Notes under the pieces: generated by a model
What the model was told of the DNA's origin: nothing
Database searches by the model: none
Seen by the model: only the letters and a program-made list of their open reading frames with translations
Position numbers and translations under genes: made by a program
From: Dyadobacter psychrophilus
Lineage (GTDB): Bacteria; Bacteroidota; Bacteroidia; Cytophagales; Spirosomataceae
Reading direction: 5' to 3'
Length of the DNA stretch: 64,000 nt
NCBI RefSeq assembly: GCF_900167945.1
Contig: NZ_FUZA01000001.1
Coordinates: forward strand, 310,001 to 374,000
Shown: positions 44,126 through 53,300 of the stretch, in pieces
Layout: each line of letters opens with the position of its first letter
Position numbering within the stretch: position 1 is the first letter of the stretch

Positions 44126-44152
44126 GTTTTGCTGCTTTTGCAAAACATGTAT
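44120..44152. repeat. 13-bp perfect inverted repeat between the two gene remnants
   Basis: Arms 44120-44132 (atacatgttttgc) and 44140-44152 with a 7-nt loop. It lies exactly between the GH9 and sorting-domain fragments and could be a deletion scar or a terminator. Confidence 0.7.
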
Positions 44153-44192
44153 TTCTATTCCCTTACAAGGATCTGGCACGTGAATGCAGGCT

Positions 44193-44537
44193 ATCCGGAA
44201 TGTTGTTACCGCCTTCGGAAATGTTATAATAATTGTCAGGGAATTTTTGAGAATATAATTCCAAAGCCGTAAACAAAATAAACAACGCGCTCGCCGCCTT
44301 ATAAACATAACGACCATAATCGCCCGCATCCAGCCAGCCTTTTGTCCTCGGAATATTAGTCCCAACCGGGAAATTAGAAGCATCTTTTAGCGACGACGGA
44401 GCATGGGAGGCGTGAATTTCCGCAGTCGTCGCCAGCAAACCGCCCCGTTGGCAGCTTTCCGCATGCGGCGCTTCCAGTTTCCCTGATCTCTGAAAATACA
44501 ACGCCCAGGCAGTCTGCTTGTACAAATGATTGTAGAC
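44193..44537 (-). pseudogene. Truncated GH9 (cellulase-family) glycoside hydrolase remnant
   Basis: About 115 residues match the N-terminal part of a GH9 catalytic domain: YKQTAWALYFQRSGK, EIHASHAPSSLKDAS, then GWLDAGDYGRYVYKAASALF and ALELYSQKFPDNYYNISEGG, with NNIPD. The WLDAGDYGRY segment holds the two aspartates that bind the catalytic water. The whole remainder of the domain (several hundred residues, including the acid Glu) is missing, and no signal peptide or start precedes it. Its upstream end runs into the tRNA terminator. It is a degraded endoglucanase gene, not functional. Confidence 0.7.
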
Positions 44538-44558
44538 ATGAATTATTTGTCGTTGCAC

Positions 44559-44592
44559 AAAAAAAGCACCTAACAAATAAATGCTAAGTGCT
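44559..44592 (-). terminator. Terminator of the tRNA array
   Basis: On the minus strand AAGCAC pairs with GTGCTT (extended by wobble pairs to about 10 bp), followed by a run of seven T. It lies just after tRNA-Arg. Confidence 0.75.
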
Positions 44593-44597
44593 TATTG

Positions 44598-44671
44598 TGA
44601 TCCGGATGTGATTCGAACACATGACCTGCTGCTTAGAAGGCAGCTGCTCTATCCAGCTGAGCTACCGGACC
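44598..44671 (-). tRNA. tRNA-Arg (anticodon TCT)
   Basis: 74 nt. The acceptor arm GGTCCGG/CCGGATC, D arm GCTC/GAGC, anticodon arm GCTGC-CTTCTAA-GCAGC and T arm ATGTG-TTCGAAT-CACAT all pair. The discriminator is A; CCA is not encoded. It is the third gene of a three-tRNA transcript. Confidence 0.97.
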
Positions 44672-44740
44672 GTAATCAAAAAAATAGGCAGTCAGCGATT
44701 CGCAGTTTAATCTGCTACGGCCTAACTGCCTAAACCTTGT

Positions 44741-44815
<75 letters not shown>

Positions 44816-44890
44816 AGTTATTTTACTTGCTAAGCTGAGTCTCGATTTCGTTAATTGTCAGCTCCTCTTTTTACTCTTTTTAGATCGGTG

Positions 44891-44977
44891 TAGAGGAAGC
44901 GGGATTCGAACCCGCGGTACCCTTGCGAGTACGGCAGTTTAGCAAACTACTGGTTTCAGCCACTCACCCATCCCTCC
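44891..44977 (-). tRNA. tRNA-Ser (anticodon GCT)
   Basis: 87 nt with a long variable arm (GTACTCGCAAGGGTAC), as in class II tRNAs. The acceptor GGAGGGA/TTCCTCT has two G-T wobbles, including the terminal pair, and the discriminator reads A; both are slightly unusual for tRNA-Ser. The anticodon loop TTTGCTAA gives GCT. It is the first gene of the array, directly behind a consensus promoter. Confidence 0.93.
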
Positions 44978-44996
44978 TTCTTTCCGTTCTGGGTTG

Positions 44997-45029
44997 CAAA
45001 TATAGAAGGTTGCCTCTCAGAAAAACAAA
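44997..45029 (-). promoter_or_regulatory. Promoter of the three-tRNA array
   Basis: The minus strand has TTTG (45026-45029), a 21-bp spacer, then TATATTTG (44997-45004), matching the Bacteroidota consensus. It lies 20 bp before tRNA-Ser. Confidence 0.7.
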
Positions 45030-45046
45030 CATTTCCCTAAAAAAAC

Positions 45047-45076
45047 TTTATCAGAAGCCACAATTGCCTATTTTTG
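45047..45076 (+). promoter_or_regulatory. Candidate promoter of the batB-like gene
   Basis: TATTTTTG (45069-45076) matches TAnnTTTG and lies 30 bp before ATG 45107. TTT (45047-45049) is at a 19-bp distance in place of TTG. Confidence 0.4.
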
Positions 45077-45106
45077 AAAAATTTTAAATTACCCAAAGCG
45101 TTCATT

Positions 45107-46069
45107 ATGAACTGGAATTACCCCTTTGAGACCACTGAATATTTTTTTATATTTTTTTTCATTTTAATCTACACAGCCTACATAATCCGCACAGTCCGCA
45201 TTGCCCGGCAGCTGCAAACCACCGCGAGAACACTCATCCTAAAACTCTTTTTACGCACCATTTCTTTTTCGCTATTGATCATCAGCTTGCTCGGACCTTC
45301 ATTCGGCGAGACCGATCGGCAGGTGCAGTCGAAAGGAAAGGATATTTTTATGATTGTCGATCTCTCAAAATCGATGGACGCGGCGGATGTGACGCCTTCC
45401 CGACTTGAAAAAGTTAAATTTGAAATGAACAGGTTTGTTCAAAATGAACGTGCAAACCGGATTGGGATCATTATTTTTTCCAATGAAGCATTTATCCACG
45501 TCCCGCTGACTTATGACGGCGCAGCTTTGGAATTATTTATCCAATCACTGCAAACGGACCTGCTGGCAACTGGCGGGACTAATATTTGCGATGCAACAGA
45601 GCTCGCTTATAGCAAATTAATGAATGCCGCGGATCCCGACGGACGTTCTAAAATGATGATCTTGTTCACAGACGGCGAGAATAATGCATCTTGCAGCGGC
45701 GCACTTTATAATAATCTGCGTCGGTTTGGAATAGGCGTTTACACGGTTGCGGTGGGAACGAAAGTAGGTATCAGCATTCAGCAAAACGGCAAGCCTTTGA
45801 TGGATAAAAATGACAAACTGGTGATCAGCAAACTGGACGAAAACTTCCTCAGAACAATGGCCACTGCTGCGAGAGGCACCTATTACGAACTGAATAACGC
45901 CAAAAATGAGATGCCAAAACTTACCAATGACGTCAACCAGGCAGAGGGCACATTGGTGGATTCGCGGACCATCACGGTGGTAAGTAACAAATACTACTAT
46001 TTCCTGGGCGCCGCCCTCGTACTCATCCTGCTGGACGTTTTAATTACCATCGGAACGTTCCGACTATAA
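45107..46069 (+). CDS. VWA-domain membrane protein, BatB-like
   Basis: 320 residues from ATG 45107 (MNWNYPFETTEYFFIFFFIL); the frame is open to ATG 45074, which lies on the -7 box. Two N-terminal helices precede a VWA domain with a complete MIDAS: DLSKSMDAADVTPSR, then the Thr region LLATGGTNICDA and the Asp in MILFTDGENN. A C-terminal helix (YYYFLGAALVLILLDVLITI) anchors it again. BatA/BatB proteins are partners of MoxR-type ATPases. Here the gene is far from the MoxR cluster and is followed by a TPR gene, as in bat operons. Confidence 0.88.
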   Translation: MNWNYPFETTEYFFIFFFILIYTAYIIRTVRIARQLQTTARTLILKLFLRTISFSLLIISLLGPSFGETDRQVQSKGKDIFMIVDLSKSMDAADVTPSRLEKVKFEMNRFVQNERANRIGIIIFSNEAFIHVPLTYDGAALELFIQSLQTDLLATGGTNICDATELAYSKLMNAADPDGRSKMMILFTDGENNASCSGALYNNLRRFGIGVYTVAVGTKVGISIQQNGKPLMDKNDKLVISKLDENFLRTMATAARGTYYELNNAKNEMPKLTNDVNQAEGTLVDSRTITVVSNKYYYFLGAALVLILLDVLITIGTFRL

Positions 46070-46107
46070 GGATCAATGCTTATTTTTGCGTCTCAATGTG
46101 ACTGCAT

Positions 46108-46827
46108 ATGACCGCCATTATTCTTTATATTCTGCTTTGGCTCTGGGATAATCGGACTTTCGATTCCATTACCAAGGCAAACGAGCGGAAACTGGGGGCT
46201 GAGCAGGCTTATAACAATAAACAGTTTAAACAATCAGCCGATCTGTATTACCAGATAACGTACGGATCTATATTTTCGGACCCGGCTGCAAGGCTAAATC
46301 TGGCGCACTCCTATTACCAGATGGGCGAATATAAGCTTGCACTGAAACATTACGAGTTGCTGGACCACATTGATAATAACACCATTGCGTCTATTGCAAA
46401 CAGCCAGATCGCATTGATCAGGGTTAGCCAGAAAGACACGGTGAATGCACTTGACCATTTAAAAACTGCGCTTCGTCTCGAACCTGGCAATGGTTTGGCA
46501 AGAAGCAACTACATTGTTTTGAAAAAAGCATTTTCCGGAAATGAACAGCCTTCCAACCTGAATAACAAAAAGAAAAAATCAGAACGGGACGCTATTGCCG
46601 AGACGAGCCAGCAAACTCCGCCGGAGCCCAAACCAGAAACGAGAGAAGTGGCCGAAGACATTCAAAAAGAGGAATTGCTTAAAAGTTTGAGAGAAATGAA
46701 TATGTCTGAGGAACAGGCACGTGCGATATTGGATGCCATGAAATCAAACGAATCGCAATATATTTACCAGCTCAGAAAGAAGCAATACAAGCAAAAAACA
46801 GCAAAACAAAACGAAATAGAGTGGTAA
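46108..46827 (+). CDS. TPR-repeat membrane protein, BatC-like
   Basis: 239 residues. A short hydrophobic N-terminus ([13 protein letters not shown]) is followed by tetratricopeptide repeats at about residues 25-140 ([60 protein letters not shown]). A charged Lys/Glu-rich tail carries a small helical motif ([20 protein letters not shown]). It starts 38 bp after the VWA gene and presumably forms a complex with it. The order VWA then TPR is that of batB-batC. Confidence 0.82.
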   Translation: MTAIILYILLWLWDNRTFDSITKANERKLGAEQAYNNKQFKQSADLYYQITYGSIFSDPAARLNLAHSYYQMGEYKLALKHYELLDHIDNNTIASIANSQIALIRVSQKDTVNALDHLKTALRLEPGNGLARSNYIVLKKAFSGNEQPSNLNNKKKKSERDAIAETSQQTPPEPKPETREVAEDIQKEELLKSLREMNMSEEQARAILDAMKSNESQYIYQLRKKQYKQKTAKQNEIEW

Positions 46828-46843
46828 TTTTTACTATAAAAAG

Positions 46844-47776
46844 ATGAATAGCATCCCAGAAACCAATTTTCAATTTCCCGGCCAGACAGGGTTTTACAAA
46901 GGCAAAGTACGCGACGTTTACTCCTTTGAAAAAAAGCTTGTGATGGTTGCCAGCGATCGCATCTCTGCTTTCGACGTCATTTTGCCTCGGGCAATTCCCT
47001 ATAAAGGACAGGTTTTGAATCAGATTGCGGCACATTTCCTGAATGCAACATCTGGCATTGTCCCTAACTGGCTCGAAGAAGTGCCGGATCCGAACGTCAG
47101 CATTGGTCTGAAATGCCAGGCTTACCCGGTTGAAATGGTTGTGAGGGGATATCTGGCGGGGCACGCCTGGCGTGAATATTCGCTTGGAAAGCGCTCAGTA
47201 TGTGGCGTTTCTCTGCCTGATGGATTAAAGGAAAATGACAAACTTCCCGAGCCGATCATTACGCCAACGACGAAAGCGCATGAGGGACACGACGAGGACA
47301 TCTCGCGTGAAGAAATCCTTGCGCAAGGGCTTGTGAGCGAAGATGACTACGAGCATTTGGAAAAATACACGCTCGCTTTATTTGCCAAAGGAACAGAAAT
47401 GGCCGCTGATCAGGGCCTGATTTTGGTGGATACAAAATATGAATTCGGCCAATTGGATGGTGTCATTTATCTAATCGATGAAATTCACACGCCGGACTCG
47501 TCACGCTATTTTTACGCCGACGTATATGCGGAAAATCAGCGGGCCGGACTTCCCCAAAAACAGCTTAGCAAGGAATTTGTAAGAGAATGGCTCATTCAGA
47601 ATGGTTTCCAGGGAAAAGAAGGCCAGACTGTTCCGATGATGGACGATGAGCGCATTCAGCTAATCTCCGACCGTTACATTGAGTTATTTGAAAAAGTAAC
47701 CGGCAATAAATTCCAAAAGAACAATCTGGACGATCCTTTGAAAAGAATAGAAAACGCCATTTTAAGGACCCTGTAA
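46844..47776 (+). CDS. purC: Phosphoribosylaminoimidazole-succinocarboxamide synthase
   Basis: 310 residues, the length of the longer SAICAR synthetase type. The ATP-binding start [20 protein letters not shown] with ISAFDVILP is followed by [18 protein letters not shown] and [39 protein letters not shown] and the [13 protein letters not shown] segment complete the signature. The enzyme adds aspartate to CAIR in purine synthesis. The start lies 16 bp after the TPR gene, but a functional link to it is unlikely. Confidence 0.97.
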   Translation: MNSIPETNFQFPGQTGFYKGKVRDVYSFEKKLVMVASDRISAFDVILPRAIPYKGQVLNQIAAHFLNATSGIVPNWLEEVPDPNVSIGLKCQAYPVEMVVRGYLAGHAWREYSLGKRSVCGVSLPDGLKENDKLPEPIITPTTKAHEGHDEDISREEILAQGLVSEDDYEHLEKYTLALFAKGTEMAADQGLILVDTKYEFGQLDGVIYLIDEIHTPDSSRYFYADVYAENQRAGLPQKQLSKEFVREWLIQNGFQGKEGQTVPMMDDERIQLISDRYIELFEKVTGNKFQKNNLDDPLKRIENAILRTL

Positions 47777-47833
47777 CAAAACCGGTCTGTGATATTTTAT
47801 TAAAAATATTGTTTTGACAAAACAAAAATTGCA

Positions 47834-48256
47834 ATGAACTATAAACTGGAAAAGAAGGAGCAATTTGTATATATCGAGCTGGAAGAGCCAGCATTTGCAG
47901 GTGAAGTCCCGGTAGCATTTGAGGAAACTGCACGTGAAATATTCCGCGAAGGATATCACAACCTTATTGTAAATATGCAGCCCGTGAAATCGGTGGATAC
48001 AGCTGGGATAGCGATCCTGAAAAAAATCAACTGGCTTTGTGCCAATGACCTTGGCCTGCTGGTAATCGTGACGCGTGATGATGATTTTATGGACTTGCTG
48101 GAAGATCTCAAAATCCCGGGCATGGAAGTCTTGCCGTCAAAAGAAGAAGCCATTGACGCCGTTTTTATGCATAGTCTTGAAAATGAATTCGGCGCTGGTG
48201 ACGATGGTTATGACGACGAGGACTACGACAATGTAAGCGAGTCCAAGGAACCGTAA
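47834..48256 (+). CDS. STAS-domain protein (anti-sigma factor antagonist-like), acidic tail
   Basis: 140 residues. The first 100 residues form a STAS fold ([40 protein letters not shown]). At the loop where SpoIIAA-type antagonists have D-S-S-G, with the phosphorylated Ser second, this protein has D-T-A-G. The second position is Ala, so regulation by Ser phosphorylation at that site seems lost. The last 25 residues are very acidic ([20 protein letters not shown]). It is preceded by purC at 57 bp and ends in a strong terminator. No anti-sigma kinase is nearby. Confidence 0.78.
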   Translation: MNYKLEKKEQFVYIELEEPAFAGEVPVAFEETAREIFREGYHNLIVNMQPVKSVDTAGIAILKKINWLCANDLGLLVIVTRDDDFMDLLEDLKIPGMEVLPSKEEAIDAVFMHSLENEFGAGDDGYDDEDYDNVSESKEP

Positions 48257-48654
48257 AGATCTGTTTTTGACTTAGAAATTTGCGAATATCAAACGTCCGG
48301 CTTTCACAAGCCGGACGTTTTTTTTGGGCGTTTAAGTAACTTTTATTAATTTAACAAGACGGTATTTGTATTCCGGTAAGATGGCTAAACACATCATTTT
48401 GATTACGATTTTTACAACTAATAGCAGAAAGCGCTGATCATTTTATCAATATTTCTATATTATTTGTGACGAAAAAATCAAAAATCTATGGAGATAGAAA
48501 ATTTTGCCATTTCGGTATTCGGCCAAATATCTTTTATGGTTATCTTGCGTGGCTTTACCCAATTCATAACGGGATGGCGGTTTCTTAAAAATTTTTAATT
48601 GCTTATTTAAACAAATTCTATTTACGAATTTGTCAACTCTAGAATCTTCGATTA
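48257..48654. other. Intergenic region before gltB
   Basis: It holds the STAS-gene terminator near its start (48291-48325). The rest is AT-rich and should contain the gltB promoter, but no full consensus match was found. An open frame on the minus strand (48455-48724) overlaps gltB and has no family features. Confidence 0.5.
48291..48325 (+). terminator. Rho-independent terminator after the STAS gene
   Basis: A 12-bp stem (48291-48302 and 48309-48320, aaacgtccggct and its complement) with a 6-nt loop runs into eight T. Confidence 0.95.
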
Positions 48655-51600
48655 ATGTCGCAAATGTCTGAACCAATGGTAGAAAATCAGGGACTGTACC
48701 GTCCGGAATTTGAGCATGATGCATGTGGTATAGGTTTCCGGGCTAACATTAAGGGCCGCAAGTCACACCAGATCGTGGCTGACGCCATTCACATGCTCGA
48801 ACGCATGGAGCATAGGGGTGCTACCGGTTTCGATCCGAACACGGGTGATGGCGCAGGCATTTTGATTCAGATTCCACACGAGTTCTTTGTTGAAGAATGT
48901 TCAAAGCTTGGTTTCCAATTGCCGCCGGCGGGTGAGTATGGCGTGGGGATGATCTTTTTCCCTGGCAACGAAATCATGCGTGAAGAGTGCCGCGACATTC
49001 TGAGCCGTAAAGCCAAAAAGCTTGGATTGCATATATTAGGTTACAGAAAAGTGCCAACATTGAACAACACATTGGGCGAAGGTTCATTGTCTGTTGAACC
49101 GCATGTTGAGCAATTGTTTATCAAACGTCCGGACGAAGTAACGGACGATCTTGGTTTTGAAAGAAAACTCTACATCCTGCGCCAGGTTTCTGCGCGGATT
49201 ATCAGAGACACGGTTAAGGGCGTTGAAAGAAGCTTTTACTATTCTTCCCTATCCTGCCGCACGATCTCATACAAAGGCCAGCTTACAACTGCCCAGCTAA
49301 AATATTACTTCCCGGATCTGGAAAACGAATCGGTGGTTTCGGCCCTTGCGGTTGTTCACTCGCGTTTTTCTACCAACACATTCCCGTCGTGGGAGCTTGC
49401 TCAGCCGTTCCGCTACATTGCGCACAATGGTGAGATCAATACCGTAAAAGGAAATGTAAACTGGATCCGCGCCGGGGAAAAATCATTTGCTTCTGAGTTT
49501 TTCACAAAAGAGGAAATGGACATGATCGTCCCGATCTGCGACAGAAACCAATCTGACTCCGCAAACCTGGACAATGCCATTGAATTGCTGCACCTTTCGG
49601 GCCGCTCGTTGCCGCACGTAATGATGATGCTGATTCCTGAGGCCTGGGATGGAAATGAGCAAATGGACCCGGAACGCAAAGCTTTTTACGAATACAATGC
49701 TGCGATGATGGAGCCCTGGGATGGTCCGGCTTCTATCTCGTTCACGGACGGTAAAATGGTGGGCGCAACGCTTGACCGTAATGGATTACGTCCTTCTCGT
49801 TACTGGGTTTTGGACGACGATACGATCATTATGGCTTCTGAGGCTGGGGTTTTGGATGTGGATCAGTCAAGAGTTGTTACAAAAGGCCGTTTGCAGCCGG
49901 GACGCATGTTCGTCGTGGATATGGAGCAAGGCCGCATTATCCCGGATGAAGAAATTAAAGCAGCAGTTTGCTCTGGTCAGCCTTATCAGAAATGGCTGGA
50001 TGACAATAAGTTGCACGTTGATCAGCTAGATCACCCAATCCGGACTTACCGCGCTTACGACGACAATGCATTGCTGAAACGTCAGGTTGCATTTGGTTAT
50101 ACTTCGGAAGATTTGCGCATGATCCTGGCTCCTATGGGGCAGACAGGTCAGGAAGCAATCGGTTCGATGGGAACGGACGTGCCTTTGGCGGTGCTTTCTG
50201 AGCAAAGCCAGCATTTGTCTAATTATTTCAAACAGCTTTTTGCACAGGTTACCAACCCACCGATTGACTCGATCCGCGAACGTTCGATCATGTCGCTGAT
50301 TTCTTTTGTGGGCGGAACAGAAAATATATTAACCGAGACGCCGAAACATTGTCGCCAGATCGCGCTGCCGCATCCGATTTTATCGGTGCAGGAGTTTGAT
50401 AAACTGCGTTTTGTAGATAAAGATGGTTTCCAGGCGAAAACAATCAACACCTATTTCCGCGCTGACGAAGGAGGAAAAGCGTTGGAAAGAGCATTAGAGC
50501 GCATTTGCCGCTACGCAACGGACGCGATTGATGACGGATTCGAGATCCTGATCCTTTCCGACCGTGCGATTGACTCGGATCACGCGCCAATTCCTTCCCT
50601 ATTAGCCACTGCAACCATTCACCACCATTTGATCCGTGAAGGATTGAGAGGAAAAGTGGGGTTATTGGTTGAAGCGGGAGACGTTTGGGAAACACACCAT
50701 GTTGCCGCATTGATCGGTTATGGTGCTGCGGGAATTTGCCCTTACATGGCATTTGAAACACTTTCTTTCATGAATCGCAAGAAGATGATCGAAGGTGAGT
50801 TTACAGACGAAAAACTGCATTACAACTACATTAAGGCTGTTAATAAGGAGCTTTTGAAGATTTTCTCCAAAATGGGAATTTCCACATTGCAGTCTTATCA
50901 AGGCGCTCAGATCTTCGAATGCGTTGGTTTGAACAAAGATGTGGTTGACAAATATTTCACAGGAACCATTTCCCGCATCAGTGGAATGGGCATTTCTGAG
51001 ATTGCGCGTGAAATCCTGGTGCGTCACAAAGTGGCTTACCACGAAACGCCGGATTCGAAACCCAAGCTGGAAGTGGGTGGATTTTACCAATGGAAACAAC
51101 GCGGCGAAGCGCACATTTTCAATCCTGCTTCTGTGCATTTGTTGCAGCAATCTACGAAAACAAACAGTTACGAAACATTTAAGAAATACTCTAAACTGAT
51201 TGATGATCAGAGCCATAAGGCGTTAACACTTCGCGGTTTACTTCGTTTCAAGAAAGGAACGAGCATTCCAATTGAAGAAGTGGAGCCGGTGGAAAGTATT
51301 TTCAAACGCTTTGCTACGGGAGCCATGTCATTTGGTTCTATTTCGTGGGAAGCGCATACTACATTGGCCATTGCCATGAACCGGATAGGCGGAAAATCCA
51401 ACTCCGGTGAAGGCGGCGAGGACGAATTGCGTTACACGCCTCTGGCGAATGGCGACAGCATGAATTCGCAGATTAAGCAGGTTGCTTCCGGACGTTTCGG
51501 GGTTACCAGCCATTATCTGAGCAATGCTGGCGAATTACAGATTAAAACAGCACAAGGTGCAAAACCAGGTGAAGGCGGACAGCTTCCAGGTTTCAAAGTG

Positions 51601-53238
51601 GATGACTGGATCGGCCGCACGCGTCACTCGACGCCGGGCGTAGGCTTGATCTCTCCCCCGCCCCACCATGATATTTACTCGATTGAGGATTTGGCTCAGT
51701 TGATTTTTGACCTTAAAAATGCAAACCGTCAGGCACGGATCAGTGTGAAACTGGTTTCGGAGGCTGGTGTTGGAACGGTTGCTTCGGGTGTTGCGAAAGC
51801 GCATGCGGACCACATTCTGATCTCGGGTTATGATGGCGGAACGGGTGCTTCCCCATTGAGCTCGATTCGTCACGCAGGTTTGCCCTGGGAGCTTGGTCTT
51901 GCGGAAACGCACCAGACTTTGGTTAAAAATAAATTGCGCGGACGTGTTACCGTTCAGGCTGACGGTCAGCTTCGTACGGGTCGCGACCTTGCGATTGCGG
52001 CGATGCTGGGAGCAGAAGAATGGGGCGTGGCGACGGCTGCATTGGTTGCGGCAGGTTGCATTATGATGCGCAAATGCCATTTGAACACTTGCCCAGTCGG
52101 CGTAGCAACCCAAAATAAAGAATTGCGCGCATTGTTCTCGGGTAAGCCTGAGCACGTGGTGAACATGTTCCATTTTATGGCCGAAGAGTTGCGCGAAATT
52201 ATGGCACAACTTGGTTTCCGGACTGTAAATGAAATGGTTGGGCAGGCTCAATATCTTGAACTGCGTAACGATATCAAACATTGGAAATACAAAAACCTGA
52301 ATTTCGATGCCATCCTTTATAAAGAAGGCGATCTTTCAGTGGCGCAATTCAAACAGGAAGAGCAGGATCACGGCATCGACAGCATTATCGACTGGGATCT
52401 GATCAAAGCGGCACAGCCTGCGCTGGATAGCCAGGAAGAAATTTATGCAGAGTTTGCATTGAACAACCTGAACCGTTCGGTGGGAACAATGCTTTCAAAT
52501 GAGATTTCTAAAAAATACGGCGGTGCTGGTCTTGCAAAAGGCAACATTCATTTCAAATTCCGCGGAACTGCCGGACAAAGCTTTGGTGCATTCAACACAG
52601 CCGGACTTCGTCTGGAACTGGAAGGTGACGCCAATGACTATTTCGGAAAAGGACTCTGTGGCGCTGAACTGATCGTTTATCCAGACCGCGACTCGAAATT
52701 CAAGCCGGAAGAGAACATTATCATTGGTAACGTTGCTTTCTACGGCGCAACCTCAGGCGACGCTTATATCAGAGGAACATCCGGAGAGCGTTTCTGCGTG
52801 CGTAACTCAGGTGCGAAAGTGGTTGTGGAAGGCGTGGGTGACCACGGTTTGGAATACATGACGGGCGGTTTGGCTGTGATTCTTGGTGAAACAGGAAGAA
52901 ACTTCGCTGCCGGGATGTCGGGCGGTGTGGCTTATGTTTTGGATAAGAACGGCACATTCAAAGAGAAAGTGAACATGGAAATGGTTTCACTGGATCCGCT
53001 TAACGAAGAAGATCAAGGCATTTTGCGTGAATATCTGGATAAACATTTCCAGTATACAACCAGCAACATTGCCTTCCAACTGATCCAGAACTGGGAACAA
53101 TCTGTGAAGCAATTCGTGAAAGTGTTGCCTGCGGATTTCAAGAAAGCGCTGGAAGGACGCAACATTACATTGGCGCAGCAGATTGCCGATAAGAATGTGG
53201 TTTACAAAGACATCGTTGTGGATGTAGTTCATCAATAA
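48655..53238 (+). CDS. gltB: Glutamate synthase (NADPH) large subunit
   Basis: 1527 residues, normal for the large alpha subunit. The class II amidotransferase domain carries the nucleophile Cys24 in FEHDACGIGF; Met1-Ala23 would be removed in the mature form. The central domain and FMN-binding synthase domain follow (GRTRHSTPGVGLISPPPHHD; ISGYDGGTGASPLSSIRHAG), then the 3Fe-4S cysteines in CIMMRKCHLNTCPVGVATQ. A C-terminal GXGXG beta-helix ends the protein (GNIHFKFRGTAGQSFGAFNT). It makes two glutamates from glutamine and 2-oxoglutarate. It forms an operon with gltD 62 bp downstream. Confidence 0.98.
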   Translation: MSQMSEPMVENQGLYRPEFEHDACGIGFRANIKGRKSHQIVADAIHMLERMEHRGATGFDPNTGDGAGILIQIPHEFFVEECSKLGFQLPPAGEYGVGMIFFPGNEIMREECRDILSRKAKKLGLHILGYRKVPTLNNTLGEGSLSVEPHVEQLFIKRPDEVTDDLGFERKLYILRQVSARIIRDTVKGVERSFYYSSLSCRTISYKGQLTTAQLKYYFPDLENESVVSALAVVHSRFSTNTFPSWELAQPFRYIAHNGEINTVKGNVNWIRAGEKSFASEFFTKEEMDMIVPICDRNQSDSANLDNAIELLHLSGRSLPHVMMMLIPEAWDGNEQMDPERKAFYEYNAAMMEPWDGPASISFTDGKMVGATLDRNGLRPSRYWVLDDDTIIMASEAGVLDVDQSRVVTKGRLQPGRMFVVDMEQGRIIPDEEIKAAVCSGQPYQKWLDDNKLHVDQLDHPIRTYRAYDDNALLKRQVAFGYTSEDLRMILAPMGQTGQEAIGSMGTDVPLAVLSEQSQHLSNYFKQLFAQVTNPPIDSIRERSIMSLISFVGGTENILTETPKHCRQIALPHPILSVQEFDKLRFVDKDGFQAKTINTYFRADEGGKALERALERICRYATDAIDDGFEILILSDRAIDSDHAPIPSLLATATIHHHLIREGLRGKVGLLVEAGDVWETHHVAALIGYGAAGICPYMAFETLSFMNRKKMIEGEFTDEKLHYNYIKAVNKELLKIFSKMGISTLQSYQGAQIFECVGLNKDVVDKYFTGTISRISGMGISEIAREILVRHKVAYHETPDSKPKLEVGGFYQWKQRGEAHIFNPASVHLLQQSTKTNSYETFKKYSKLIDDQSHKALTLRGLLRFKKGTSIPIEEVEPVESIFKRFATGAMSFGSISWEAHTTLAIAMNRIGGKSNSGEGGEDELRYTPLANGDSMNSQIKQVASGRFGVTSHYLSNAGELQIKTAQGAKPGEGGQLPGFKVDDWIGRTRHSTPGVGLISPPPHHDIYSIEDLAQLIFDLKNANRQARISVKLVSEAGVGTVASGVAKAHADHILISGYDGGTGASPLSSIRHAGLPWELGLAETHQTLVKNKLRGRVTVQADGQLRTGRDLAIAAMLGAEEWGVATAALVAAGCIMMRKCHLNTCPVGVATQNKELRALFSGKPEHVVNMFHFMAEELREIMAQLGFRTVNEMVGQAQYLELRNDIKHWKYKNLNFDAILYKEGDLSVAQFKQEEQDHGIDSIIDWDLIKAAQPALDSQEEIYAEFALNNLNRSVGTMLSNEISKKYGGAGLAKGNIHFKFRGTAGQSFGAFNTAGLRLELEGDANDYFGKGLCGAELIVYPDRDSKFKPEENIIIGNVAFYGATSGDAYIRGTSGERFCVRNSGAKVVVEGVGDHGLEYMTGGLAVILGETGRNFAAGMSGGVAYVLDKNGTFKEKVNMEMVSLDPLNEEDQGILREYLDKHFQYTTSNIAFQLIQNWEQSVKQFVKVLPADFKKALEGRNITLAQQIADKNVVYKDIVVDVVHQ

Positions 53239-53300
53239 GCGGTTACCACGTTTTCAGGAGTTGTTTTAATTAGAATAACGATTTAATAAGAAATATAAGA

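Noticed and set aside
44193..44576. Treating the GH9 fragment as a functional small gene
   Set aside because: Only about one fifth of the catalytic domain remains, without signal peptide or acid residue, and its start overlaps the tRNA terminator.
47800..47833. Short palindromes (atattttattaaaaatat; tgttttgacaaaaca) between purC and the STAS gene
   Set aside because: Very AT-rich and short; likely chance, and no T-run or consensus promoter accompanies them.
50662..51216. 184-codon antisense frame in gltB
   Set aside because: gltB is intact with all motifs; the antisense frame has no recognisable domain.
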